Below, piece after piece: positions 44,735 through 52,037 of a stretch of 64,000 nucleotides of DNA. Origin of the DNA: Chitinophagaceae bacterium (GTDB lineage: Bacteria; Bacteroidota; Bacteroidia; Chitinophagales; Chitinophagaceae). The position numbers and the translations under genes were made by a program. The stretch spans positions 1,286,501 to 1,350,500 of the forward strand of contig JADKJX010000001.1 of assembly GCA_016720775.1 (NCBI GenBank), in the 5' to 3' direction. The notes below the pieces were generated by a model. The model saw nothing but the letters and a program-made list of their open reading frames with translations, did no database searches and was not told where the DNA came from. The number at the start of each line of letters is the position of its first letter. Position 1 is the stretch's first letter.

Positions 44735-45559
44735 TTAAATGGCCGGCTCCCTGGGAATTTCTATGGTTACCTTATAATAAGTATGGCTTGGGTCAATTTC
44801 AAAGAATATCCTTCCGTTAAGCACTTTGGTACGGCTGGCGATATTTTTTAGACCAAGCCCCAGTGTACTGTGGTTTAACTTTTCAAAATCGGCCTGCACA
44901 ATGCCTGTGCCGTCGTGATGAATTCGGAAATACATTTTTTTTCCGCTTACATTCTGGGTCAGGTGAATGAATCCGGCATTACTGTGTTTTAATATATTAT
45001 TCACTAATTCCTGTATGATCCGGAATACCAGGAGTTCCTGTTCTACTTTCAACCGGGTACGATAGTCATGAAATCGGGCACTTGCATTCAGACTTCCACT
45101 GGCCCCGATCTTTTGAAATAAGTCAGTAGCAGCACTTTCCAATCCAAAGTTTTTAAGAGTAGGGGGCATGAGGCTGTGGCTGATGTTACGGATCAGCAAG
45201 ATGGCATCATCAAGTATTTGTTTGGCACTGAAAATACTTTGTAATTGCTGGGCTTTATCCTGGTTAACGAGATTTTCATTCAGGTAAAGGCGTGCTGTTG
45301 CCAGTAAAGGGCCTGCATCATCGTGCAGGTCAGCGGCTATTCGGTTACGTTCTTCTTCCTGGAAGCGTATGGATGCATTTAAAAGTATCTGTTGTTTTTC
45401 TTCCTCTAGTTTTTTTAGCTGGCTGTTGTAGCGGATCACTTTCCGCTGGTGGAAAATAACAAAACCAACGATACCAATAGCAAGGGTAAGCATACCTAAT
45501 GTTCCTAGAAACATAAATGGGGTGATGCCTGATGAACCAGTTGTTTGAAGAAAGTACAT
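44735..45559 (-). CDS. One-TM HisKA_3 histidine kinase, module 1
   Basis: 274 residues. One transmembrane helix (residues about 15-38) with no extracellular sensor, coiled linker, HisKA_3 box EERNRIAADLHDDAGPLLA (phospho-His) and HATPase domain with N-box IIQELVNNILKHSNAG, a reduced G1 box HHDGTGI (usual DNGKG) and G2 box GLGLKNI. As it lacks a sensor domain, the adjacent multi-pass membrane protein is the likely sensor partner. Nine bases separate them. Confidence 0.9.
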   Translation of the reverse strand: MYFLQTTGSSGITPFMFLGTLGMLTLAIGIVGFVIFHQRKVIRYNSQLKKLEEEKQQILLNASIRFQEEERNRIAADLHDDAGPLLATARLYLNENLVNQDKAQQLQSIFSAKQILDDAILLIRNISHSLMPPTLKNFGLESAATDLFQKIGASGSLNASARFHDYRTRLKVEQELLVFRIIQELVNNILKHSNAGFIHLTQNVSGKKMYFRIHHDGTGIVQADFEKLNHSTLGLGLKNIASRTKVLNGRIFFEIDPSHTYYKVTIEIPREPAI

Positions 45560-45568
45560 TGTCCTTAG

Positions 45569-46319
45569 CTATTGATTTGAATTTTTAAAGGGAAGATAAG
45601 AGTCAAGTTTTGAGTCAATAGAAAAATCGTTTATTTCTTGAATATCGGGTCTAGTTTCCTTGACAGTTAACGAAATAGATAAAAGTATATTTTTTATGAT
45701 AGTCACAGAGCTATAAATCACTGTAAAAACATCTCGGAATGATTCATCATCAAAGCTTTTTATAGATGATAGAAGTACAAAAAAATTACCCGAAAAATTA
45801 ATAATAAAGCCTACAGAAATCCAAAAAATAGGCTTATGATAAATAGGCTCTACTACCGTTTCTTGTATTACCTCAAAAAAGAAGTAAATAATAAATGCCA
45901 ATAAAATAAGATATTCAAAAATCAAAGGTAGAAATGGAATGCCGGGCTTAGTTGCGTTTAAAAAATTAAGTATACTGAATACAATGAAAGGGATAATTGA
46001 ATAAAGCAGGATGTGCCTTAAGACTTTGTTTTTGATATATAAATAAAACAAATACGACAATATTGAATACTCTAGCACATTGTATATTCTAGTTACCACG
46101 AAGTAGCTGGGAAACGAGTTGTATATATACGAGTAATAATTACTGCAATTATAAGGACTGTAATAACAACTGTATACAAAAAAAATACCTTTGTATTTTT
46201 TGTAGTTACTCTTTTAAAAAAGAGGAGACAAAAAATAAAAGGTAAAATTTCAGTGAAGTAAGTTATATATTTAAGATTCTGTAGGATAAAAAAATGATTA
46301 TTTAATCAAAAATAACCAT
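45569..46319 (-). pseudogene. Multi-pass membrane protein, module 1, frameshifted
   Basis: The C-terminal frame 46099-45569 opens at a GTG and has four or five helices (VLEYSILSYLFYLYIK ... PIFWISVGFIINFSGNFFVLL). Upstream, another minus-strand frame encodes FTEILPFIFCLLFFKRVTT and KVFFLYTVVITVLIIAVII before stopping at the junction; one missing base around 46105-46140 joins them. A further missing base near 46305 would connect an ATG at 46319. Restored length about 250 residues, comparable to the 223-residue protein at 49295, with matching position before a kinase gene. Likely membrane sensor of module 1. Assembly error or decay cannot be separated here. Confidence 0.6.
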
Positions 46320-46382
46320 TGCTCGCAGAATTCAAAAATATAAAATTCGCTTGTGTGATTAAAGGTTAATTAGCAAAAGCAC

Positions 46383-46639
46383 TCAACCAGTAAATCGATA
46401 ACTCCGTTTAGCATTTGATTTAGTTTTTAAGGTTTCTAAGTAATTTGAGATGTAAACTTCTCTCAAAAGCCAAACCCTAGCAACCCCTCGGTCATAGGAT
46501 ACTTCTGTTAATAAATATTCAAATTCAGTGCCAGAAAGAGTTTGGTAATAAAATGTTAGTAAATTAACTTGAATATTTAGGGTAAATATACTAAATAAAA
46601 ATAGTAAAATTACTATGGAGTAAAACGTAAGTTTACCAT
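46383..46639 (-). pseudogene. Hidden small membrane-anchored protein, probable frameshift
   Basis: A minus-strand frame is open for about 85 codons (46650 to 46383) but lacks a start. An ATG at 46639 lies one base out of frame; one extra t in the TTTT run near 46622 joins it. The product would be 85 residues: an N-terminal helix (FYSIVILLFLFSIFTLNI) then a charged part (GTEFEYLLTEVSYDRGVARV, then WLLREVYISNYLETLKTK). It would be the first gene of the module 1 operon. No family recognised; existence rests on the open frame and composition only. Confidence 0.42.
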
Positions 46640-46653
46640 AGCAATTTTACTAT
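46601..46653. repeat. Long imperfect hairpin
   Basis: ATAGTAAAATTACTATGG faces CCATAGCAATTTTACTAT (one mismatch), extended inward by TAAA/TTTA past a two-base bulge: about 22 paired bases. It overlaps the proposed start of the hidden small gene, so it could be a transcript hairpin or an operator. Confidence 0.65.
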
Positions 46654-47213
46654 AGGAGTAATGTGGGAGTTACGAAGAGGTTATTTGCCTATTAGTAGTT
46701 GATTTTAAATATATTAGATAAAATCTGTTACTATTGTTTCTGGCCCTGTTAAAGCCAGAGTCGGGGCATTTAAAATACTTTTCAGTTTTTTATATTGGAT
46801 TTAAGCGGAATCTGGAAATTAAGTTGATTGACACTGGCAACACAAGCACAAACAGGTTTTTCTTGGATAATTGGAAATGTTCTCAAGTTCTACTGGATAT
46901 TTGGATATAAAACAGGTAGTGAACCAATGTCAATCAACTGATACAAAAGTATACCCTGGCAATGTTCTGTGAAAGAGCATTTATGCCCGATTTTCCTTTT
47001 GTAATATTTACTTTTTAACTGAGTATAAGTGCAGGTAAGGCAGGTAGATCAACGATAGAAACGGGTAGTAAAATTACTAAGTACATTTTCGGATGCTTTT
47101 GAAAATCAGCTAATTAAAGAAGTGGGTTATACGGTTTCTTTAACCAAATTGTTCAAGTAGCATGAAAATTGTAACTTGAGCAGGTTTAATACTAATCCCC
47201 GAAGGAAAATACC
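46654..47213. other. 560-base gap without a supported gene
   Basis: AT-rich leader region of the plus-strand regulator at 47214. It contains the 46822-46939 inverted repeat. Short open stretches exist (for example 47065-47160 on the plus strand, reading RVVKLLSTFSDAFENQLIKE) but have no start and cannot be supported as genes. Confidence 0.5.
46822..46939. repeat. 118-base element bounded by 16-base inverted repeats
   Basis: AGTTGATTGACACTGG (46822-46837) and CCAATGTCAATCAACT (46924-46939) are complements with one mismatch. The interior has no gene. No clear target-site duplication flanks it. Could be a miniature element, a regulator-binding pair or an RNA stem. Confidence 0.55.
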
Positions 47214-47879
47214 ATGCGTAACGACCATATCATTAAGATCGCAATAGCCGATGACCATAAAATATTCCGGGACGGAATTAAAATGGCCCTGTCTGGAAAG
47301 GAAAATCTAAAGATGCTCTGGGAAGCCGAGGATGGTAAGGATATGATGCATAAAATTGCCATTAAGAAGCCGGAAGTGTTGTTAATGGATATACGTATGC
47401 CGGAAATTGACGGAATAAATGCCATTCAGTTAATACGGAAAGAGTATGAGGAAGTGAAGATAATTGTGCTCACCATGTATGACGACCAGCAGATGATCAG
47501 CAAGATGATGGAAATGGGGGCCAATGCCTATCTTACCAAGACCACTGACCCGGAAGAGATATATGAAGCCATACTTACCTGCATGAACGACGATTTTTAT
47601 TTCAATGAGTTGGTTAACAAAGCCGTTATGGGAAAATTGATGCAGAAGAAGAATGTACGGCAGCATTACGGCAGCAATACACCGATTCATTTTAATGAAA
47701 AGGAGATTAAGATTTTAAAACTACTGGCAGAAGACAAAACAACGGAAGAGATATCCAAAATAATATTTCTCAGTCCCCGGACTATAGAGACCATTCGCCA
47801 AAACATGAAAACCAAGGTTGACGCAAAAACCATAGGAGGGCTTATCATGTATGGTATGCGGAATAAACTGATAGAATAA
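47214..47879 (+). CDS. NarL-type response regulator, divergent partner of module 1
   Basis: 221 residues: receiver (IADDHKIFRDG, Asp59 in VLLMDIRMP, ILTMYDD, LTKTTD) and LuxR-type HTH (HFNEKEIKILKLLAEDKTTEEISKIIFLSPRTIETIRQNMKTK). It is paralogous to 50351: same length class, shared GANAYLTKTTDPEEIYEAILTC / GANSYLTKTSDSEIIYEAIRTC block. No kinase is on its strand. Convergent with 47882 (2-base gap). Probably receives phosphate from one of the minus-strand kinases or acts on the module promoter. Confidence 0.92.
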   Translation: MRNDHIIKIAIADDHKIFRDGIKMALSGKENLKMLWEAEDGKDMMHKIAIKKPEVLLMDIRMPEIDGINAIQLIRKEYEEVKIIVLTMYDDQQMISKMMEMGANAYLTKTTDPEEIYEAILTCMNDDFYFNELVNKAVMGKLMQKKNVRQHYGSNTPIHFNEKEIKILKLLAEDKTTEEISKIIFLSPRTIETIRQNMKTKVDAKTIGGLIMYGMRNKLIE

Positions 47880-47881
47880 AC

Positions 47882-48544
47882 TTACAGAATTACGATGCCG
47901 CTTTTAATGGCATGTATTGCAAGTCCCACCCTGCTTTTTACATCCAGTTTTTCAAATAAAGTATCCCTGTAGCTGTCTATGTGCCTGGGAGTCATATTCA
48001 TCGCATGGGCTATTTCCTTATAAGTCATATCCGTGCATACTAATTTTAAAAACTTGATCTCTATATCACTTAACGTTGCATTTTCTATCGGAGATTTTTT
48101 TTCCTGGCCTTTGCGGAATAAAGAAGCAATCTTGCCCGTTGTTCTGTTAGAATAATAATATTCTCCAGCGGATACCGTAAGCAGGGCATTCCTTAATTCA
48201 GCCGGATGGATATCTTTTTTAAGGAAACCATTCACCCCGGTACGCAGCAGGCGGATGAGTGCTATTTCACTATCGTACATTGTTAAAATGATCACCTTTA
48301 TTTCAGGATGATTTTCCTGCAGCCAACAAGACGTTTCATAGCCATCTGATCTGGGCATGTTCAGATCCATTAAAATAAGATCAGGCTTGCTGCCGTTTTC
48401 GATGGCCTGTTTTACTTCTTCACCATCACCGGCAGTAGCTATAACCCGGAACTCATCAAAACCATTGATAAGGTTAGCGAGAGCGTCCCTAAGCAGGATA
48501 TGATCATCAGCAAGGATTAACTTATATTGATTTGTTGTTTTCAT
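47882..48544 (-). CDS. NarL-type response regulator, module 2
   Basis: 220 residues from ATG 48544 (MKTTNQYK), which overlaps the kinase stop by 23 bases; a start 5 codons earlier is possible. Receiver with ILADDHILLRDA, Asp60 in LILMDLNMPRSDG, ILTMYDS and LKKD; LuxR-type HTH TLSDIEIKFLKLVCTDMTYKEIAHAMNMTPRHIDSYRDTLFEKL. The overlap implies translational coupling to the kinase. Confidence 0.92.
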   Translation of the reverse strand: MKTTNQYKLILADDHILLRDALANLINGFDEFRVIATAGDGEEVKQAIENGSKPDLILMDLNMPRSDGYETSCWLQENHPEIKVIILTMYDSEIALIRLLRTGVNGFLKKDIHPAELRNALLTVSAGEYYYSNRTTGKIASLFRKGQEKKSPIENATLSDIEIKFLKLVCTDMTYKEIAHAMNMTPRHIDSYRDTLFEKLDVKSRVGLAIHAIKSGIVIL

Positions 48545-49322
48545 AAAGCGGTATTTCAATTTTAATTTGTGTGCATCCTTGGGGATTACTGCTGATTACC
48601 AGGCGTCCTTTTAAGGTATCAGCCCGTTTCCTCATATTTGACAGGCCGGTTCCAAAACGGTTTTCATCTGCATGGAAGCCTTTGCCATTATCATTAATTA
48701 TCATGCTAAGCAAAAGGCTGTCATAGTGAAGTAAAATATCTATTACAGAGGCATCTGCATGTTTTATTATGTTGGTAAGTGCTTCCTGTGCTATGCGAAA
48801 AAGGACCAGTTCGGTATTTGCATCCAAAAAAACGGGGTTGCCTGTTGTAGAAAAACTGATTTTGTACCTGCCTGATTTTTTAAATTGTACTGCTTCAAAT
48901 TCCAGGGCTTTAATCAGGCCGTTGTTTAAGAGAATCTCACTGTTCATGCTTCGGCTTATATCGCTGAGATCATTGATGACTTCGCTGATCATACTTACGG
49001 AATCATTAACCTGTGAAGTGACCTTATTAATATCATCATGGCTAAGGGTGTTCAGGTGCAGTTTAGCGAGTGTAAGTTTCTGACCTATATTGTCGTGTAT
49101 TTCCCTGGATATGTTTTGAAAGGTTTGTTCCTGTATTTCCAACTGGGATTGGAGAAGGGAATTTTGATGAGATATTTTAAGGGCTTCAATATCCTTAAAA
49201 TAGGTATTTTGTTTTTGCTGGTAACGGTAAATGACTACAGTAATTAATACAACTAAGCTAAGCATCAGAATTACCGAAATAATGATAAAAGTTACTAAAA
49301 ATTCTGTGGGTGCTTTAAGCAT
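48522..49322 (-). CDS. One-TM HisKA_3 histidine kinase, module 2
   Basis: 266 residues. One transmembrane helix (about 8-32), coiled linker, HisKA_3 box QNISREIHDNIGQKLTLAKLH, HATPase with N-box IAQEALTNIIKHADAS, G1 box INDNGKGFHAD and G2 box GTGLSNMRKRAD. No sensory domain of its own. Starts 28 bases inside the membrane-protein gene and overlaps the regulator gene by 23 bases: a tightly coupled three-gene operon. Confidence 0.93.
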   Translation of the reverse strand: MLKAPTEFLVTFIIISVILMLSLVVLITVVIYRYQQKQNTYFKDIEALKISHQNSLLQSQLEIQEQTFQNISREIHDNIGQKLTLAKLHLNTLSHDDINKVTSQVNDSVSMISEVINDLSDISRSMNSEILLNNGLIKALEFEAVQFKKSGRYKISFSTTGNPVFLDANTELVLFRIAQEALTNIIKHADASVIDILLHYDSLLLSMIINDNGKGFHADENRFGTGLSNMRKRADTLKGRLVISSNPQGCTQIKIEIPLYENNKSI

Positions 49323-49966
49323 AGATAACTTTTTATAATAAAAAGATAAAGAACTATAAGCGACATGTTAGCGATTGAAAAGATTTCCAATCGGATATTA
49401 ATAAATTTCTGGTCTTTTGGAATAAAGGGAATTAAAGAATTCACCGGAAATCCAATGCAGGAAGAGTAAAATATTCCCATAACTAGCCAAAATGCAGATG
49501 ATTTACTAATTATTAAAGTAGGTTTATTCTTCATAAGGTCTTTCAAATAAAATAAACAGAAAAAAAGTAAAAATAAATTTGATGAAATATGTGGCTTGAT
49601 TTCAATATTGGTGATAAGCACTAGGATGAGTAGACTACTTTGAATAAGTACTGATAAAAAAAGTAGCCATTTTATTTTTTTTATCAATGATGACTTATAA
49701 AGGGTCTCAATGAAAAATAGCCCAATCATCGATAATTGAATTATTAACAATAATTGTTCAATTAAAAGGGGAATTTTTTTGTTCAAAATCCAAATGTCAA
49801 AATTGTTTACAAATGTATTTGCGGATATAAGAAGGCCTAATATTATGTATACAAAAATGTACTTGAAATAAATGGGTTTCTCTCTTTTGTGAAAAACCAG
49901 CGCAATAAGAAAAGTAAATAGAATAATACCGGTTCCAAAATAAATTATGAAATTAAGAAGTTTCAA
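49295..49966 (-). CDS. Multi-pass membrane protein, module 2 (probable sensor)
   Basis: 223 residues, about seven hydrophobic helices (FIIYFGTGIILFTFLIALVF, YIFVYIILGLLISANTFV, LLIEQLLLIIQLSMIGLFFI, WLLFLSVLIQSSLLILVLI, NLFLLFFCLFYL, AFWLVMGIFYSSCIGF, NMSLIVLYLFII). Very AT-rich. No recognisable domain. Operon position and gene overlap with a sensorless kinase suggest it supplies the signal input. Confidence 0.85.
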   Translation of the reverse strand: MKLLNFIIYFGTGIILFTFLIALVFHKREKPIYFKYIFVYIILGLLISANTFVNNFDIWILNKKIPLLIEQLLLIIQLSMIGLFFIETLYKSSLIKKIKWLLFLSVLIQSSLLILVLITNIEIKPHISSNLFLLFFCLFYLKDLMKNKPTLIISKSSAFWLVMGIFYSSCIGFPVNSLIPFIPKDQKFINIRLEIFSIANMSLIVLYLFIIKSYLCLKHPQNF

Positions 49967-50350
49967 ATTGTATATTTTTCTCTACAATACTACTTCTCTT
50001 TCCTCAATAATTCCCCCAAGAAAATCCCCATTTTTCTGTTGATTTTCCCTTTTATTTAAAAATAAAGGTCATCACTTTGAGATACGATTTTGATCCGTAG
50101 CCCTTTTAAAGCTAAGCCGTATGTTTTTATGAAAAAGTTGAATTACCAACTCAAAAACTGAGCGCCAGAATATCCACCCCGCTTGTAGTTATTTTCTTAC
50201 AGTAATTTCAAAAAGGTAAACTTCCCGCTTGTTTTCGTAAAAACCCCATCCGGAACATAGGGTAATTACACTCATTATTATCTGTAGATATAATTTGAAC
50301 TTGCGGCCTACGTTATAATAGGGTATTCGTAACCCCTTAAATACCAAAAT
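49967..50350. other. 384-base regulatory gap between module 2 and the plus-strand regulator
   Basis: No gene supported. A minus-strand frame at 50189-50407 overlaps the regulator start and is rejected. Near the regulator there is GGGTATTCGTAACCCC (50322-50337), which has GGGT...ACCC symmetry and shares GGGTATT with the boxes at 1605 and 2327. Both divergent promoters must lie here. Confidence 0.5.
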
Positions 50351-51037
50351 ATGATGCCGAACGACAATATGAGGGAACCTATCAAGGTTATAATTGCTGA
50401 TGATCATGTGCTGTACAGGGCAGGAGTTAAGACCGCTTTAAGTGCAAAAAAAGACGTGAAAGTGATCGCCGAAGCCGATAATGGAATGCACCTGCTGAAT
50501 ATGCTAAAAATGATACAGCCCGATGTGATCCTGCTGGACATACAAATGCCGATCATGGATGGTATTACCGCCCTGCCTGAAATTAAGAAACTTTACCCCA
50601 ATGTCAGGGTGATCATGCTGACCATGATGGACGACCACAGTATGATAACCAAACTGATGGAAATTGGAGCTAACAGCTACCTGACCAAAACCAGCGACAG
50701 CGAAATAATCTACGAGGCAATAAGAACCTGCTTTGAACAGGAATATTATTTCAATTCATTGACCAATAAGGCCCTGCTCACAAACCTGAAGCAACGGAAT
50801 GATGCCATGCCGCATAAGATGATCCAGCAGGAAGCCCAGTTAAATGATAAAGAGATACTCATTCTTAGACTTATGTGCGAAGAAAAAAGCACAAAAGAAA
50901 TAGCCGATATCGTTGACCTAAGCCCCCGTACCGTGGAAGCGATCCGGGATAAGCTGAAAGTAAAGACCGGCGCAAAAAGTACCGCCGGGCTCATAATGTA
51001 TGCCGTAAAACATAATATTTTAGACGAAAGCCATTAA
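50351..51037 (+). CDS. NarL-type response regulator, divergent partner of module 2
   Basis: 228 residues. Receiver with IIADDHVLYRAG, Asp63 in VILLDIQMPIMDG, MLTMMDD and LTKTSD; LuxR-type HTH QLNDKEILILRLMCEEKSTKEIADIVDLSPRTVEAIRDKLKVK. Paralogue of 47214, in the same divergent place relative to its module. Followed by an intrinsic terminator. Confidence 0.93.
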   Translation: MMPNDNMREPIKVIIADDHVLYRAGVKTALSAKKDVKVIAEADNGMHLLNMLKMIQPDVILLDIQMPIMDGITALPEIKKLYPNVRVIMLTMMDDHSMITKLMEIGANSYLTKTSDSEIIYEAIRTCFEQEYYFNSLTNKALLTNLKQRNDAMPHKMIQQEAQLNDKEILILRLMCEEKSTKEIADIVDLSPRTVEAIRDKLKVKTGAKSTAGLIMYAVKHNILDESH

Positions 51038-51084
51038 CAGGCCAATTGTCTCAACTCTGGTCTCTAAAACTGTAATGAAGAATT

Positions 51085-51109
51085 GCCCCCGGTTTACCGG
51101 GGGCTTTTG
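51085..51109 (+). terminator. Intrinsic terminator after the regulator
   Basis: GCCCCCGG/CCGGGGGC hairpin, loop TTTA, then TTTTG; 48 bases after the stop. Confidence 0.88.
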
Positions 51110-51144
51110 CTTTTTAGCAATAAGGCACAGCAAAAGGTTAATAG

Positions 51145-51152
51145 TATATTTG
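51145..51152 (+). promoter_or_regulatory. Candidate -7 box directly before the aminotransferase ATG
   Basis: TATATTTG ends four bases before the ATG at 51157, implying a leaderless or near-leaderless transcript. Confidence 0.45.
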
Positions 51153-51156
51153 ATGA

Positions 51157-51999
51157 ATGGGACACTTTAATTACAACGGTAAAATATTTGAAGAAAGTAA
51201 AACGGTTATCGGGGTCAATAACCGGGGACTAAGATATGGAGACGGCCTGTTTGAAACCATCAAGAGCAGCAAAGCCGAGTTGCTTTTTGCAGCAGAACAT
51301 TTTGAACGCTTATGGAATGGCCTGGCTTTTTTACAGTTTAAGATACCAACACATCTTACCAGGGCAAGACTGCAAAATGAAATACTTCAGCTCCTGGATA
51401 AAAACGGTCACAATGAGTTGGCAAGGATCAGGCTAACCCTCTTTCGGGGTAATGGCGGCTTGTTTGACGAAATAAACCACCACCCGGAATACCTTATTCA
51501 AACCTGGGCCTTGCCGGATAATGCCGGGCAATGGAACAGCAATGGGTTAACAATGGGCGTATATACAGATGCAAAAAAGATCCGCGATAAATTCAGTAAC
51601 CTGAAACACAATAATTTTTTGCCTTACGTGATGGCGGCCCTGCACGCAAAGAGCGAAAAATGGAATGATGCCCTGGTGTTGAATGACGCCGGAAGAATAT
51701 GCGACAGTTCCATAGCTAATATTTTCCTGGTAAAAGACGAAGTTATCAGTACTGTATCACTCGATGAAGGCTGCATAGCAGGAGTAATGCGGAAAAATAT
51801 ACTGAAACTGCTTTCAGAAAATAAGGTAAAGGTTCAGGAAGTGGCCATCCGTGTTGAAGACCTGCTGAATGCAGACGAAGTTTTTTTAACCAACTCCATA
51901 TTCAATATACGCTGGGTGCAAGCCATCGGGGATAAAAAATACAGCAACCGGTACACCCAAAAAATTTATTCTGAATTCCTTTCAACCATTTTGAAATAA
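51157..51999 (+). CDS. Class IV (fold type IV) aminotransferase / PabC-like
   Basis: 280 residues, PLP-dependent. NNRGLRYGDGLFETIKS at the N-terminus, LARIRLTLFRG, the PLP lysine in SNLKHNNFLPYVMA, ALVLNDAGRICDSSIANIFLV and VFLTNSIFNIRWVQAIG. These suit either 4-amino-4-deoxychorismate lyase (folate) or a branched-chain/D-amino-acid aminotransferase; the short length favours PabC-like. FolE lies 4 kb on, but no pabA/B is seen. Followed 38 bases later by the photolyase. Confidence 0.85.
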   Translation: MGHFNYNGKIFEESKTVIGVNNRGLRYGDGLFETIKSSKAELLFAAEHFERLWNGLAFLQFKIPTHLTRARLQNEILQLLDKNGHNELARIRLTLFRGNGGLFDEINHHPEYLIQTWALPDNAGQWNSNGLTMGVYTDAKKIRDKFSNLKHNNFLPYVMAALHAKSEKWNDALVLNDAGRICDSSIANIFLVKDEVISTVSLDEGCIAGVMRKNILKLLSENKVKVQEVAIRVEDLLNADEVFLTNSIFNIRWVQAIGDKKYSNRYTQKIYSEFLSTILK

Positions 52000-52037
52000 G
52001 GCTGTTTATATCCGGTAATAAAGAACCAGGCAGGCAT

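Noticed and set aside
44327..44851. 174-residue plus-strand frame across the regulator-kinase gap
   Set aside because: It is antisense to the conserved regulator and kinase genes and has no family motif.
46822..46939. Inverted repeat taken as an insertion sequence
   Set aside because: No transposase frame inside and no target-site duplication.
47065..47160. Plus-strand open stretch reading RVVKLLSTFSDAFENQLIKE
   Set aside because: Only about 33 codons, no start, flanked by stops; could be a relic but cannot be supported.
50189..50407. 72-residue minus-strand frame before the regulator at 50351
   Set aside because: It overlaps the regulator's start codon region, has a poor start, and no coding character beyond a short REVYLFEI stretch.
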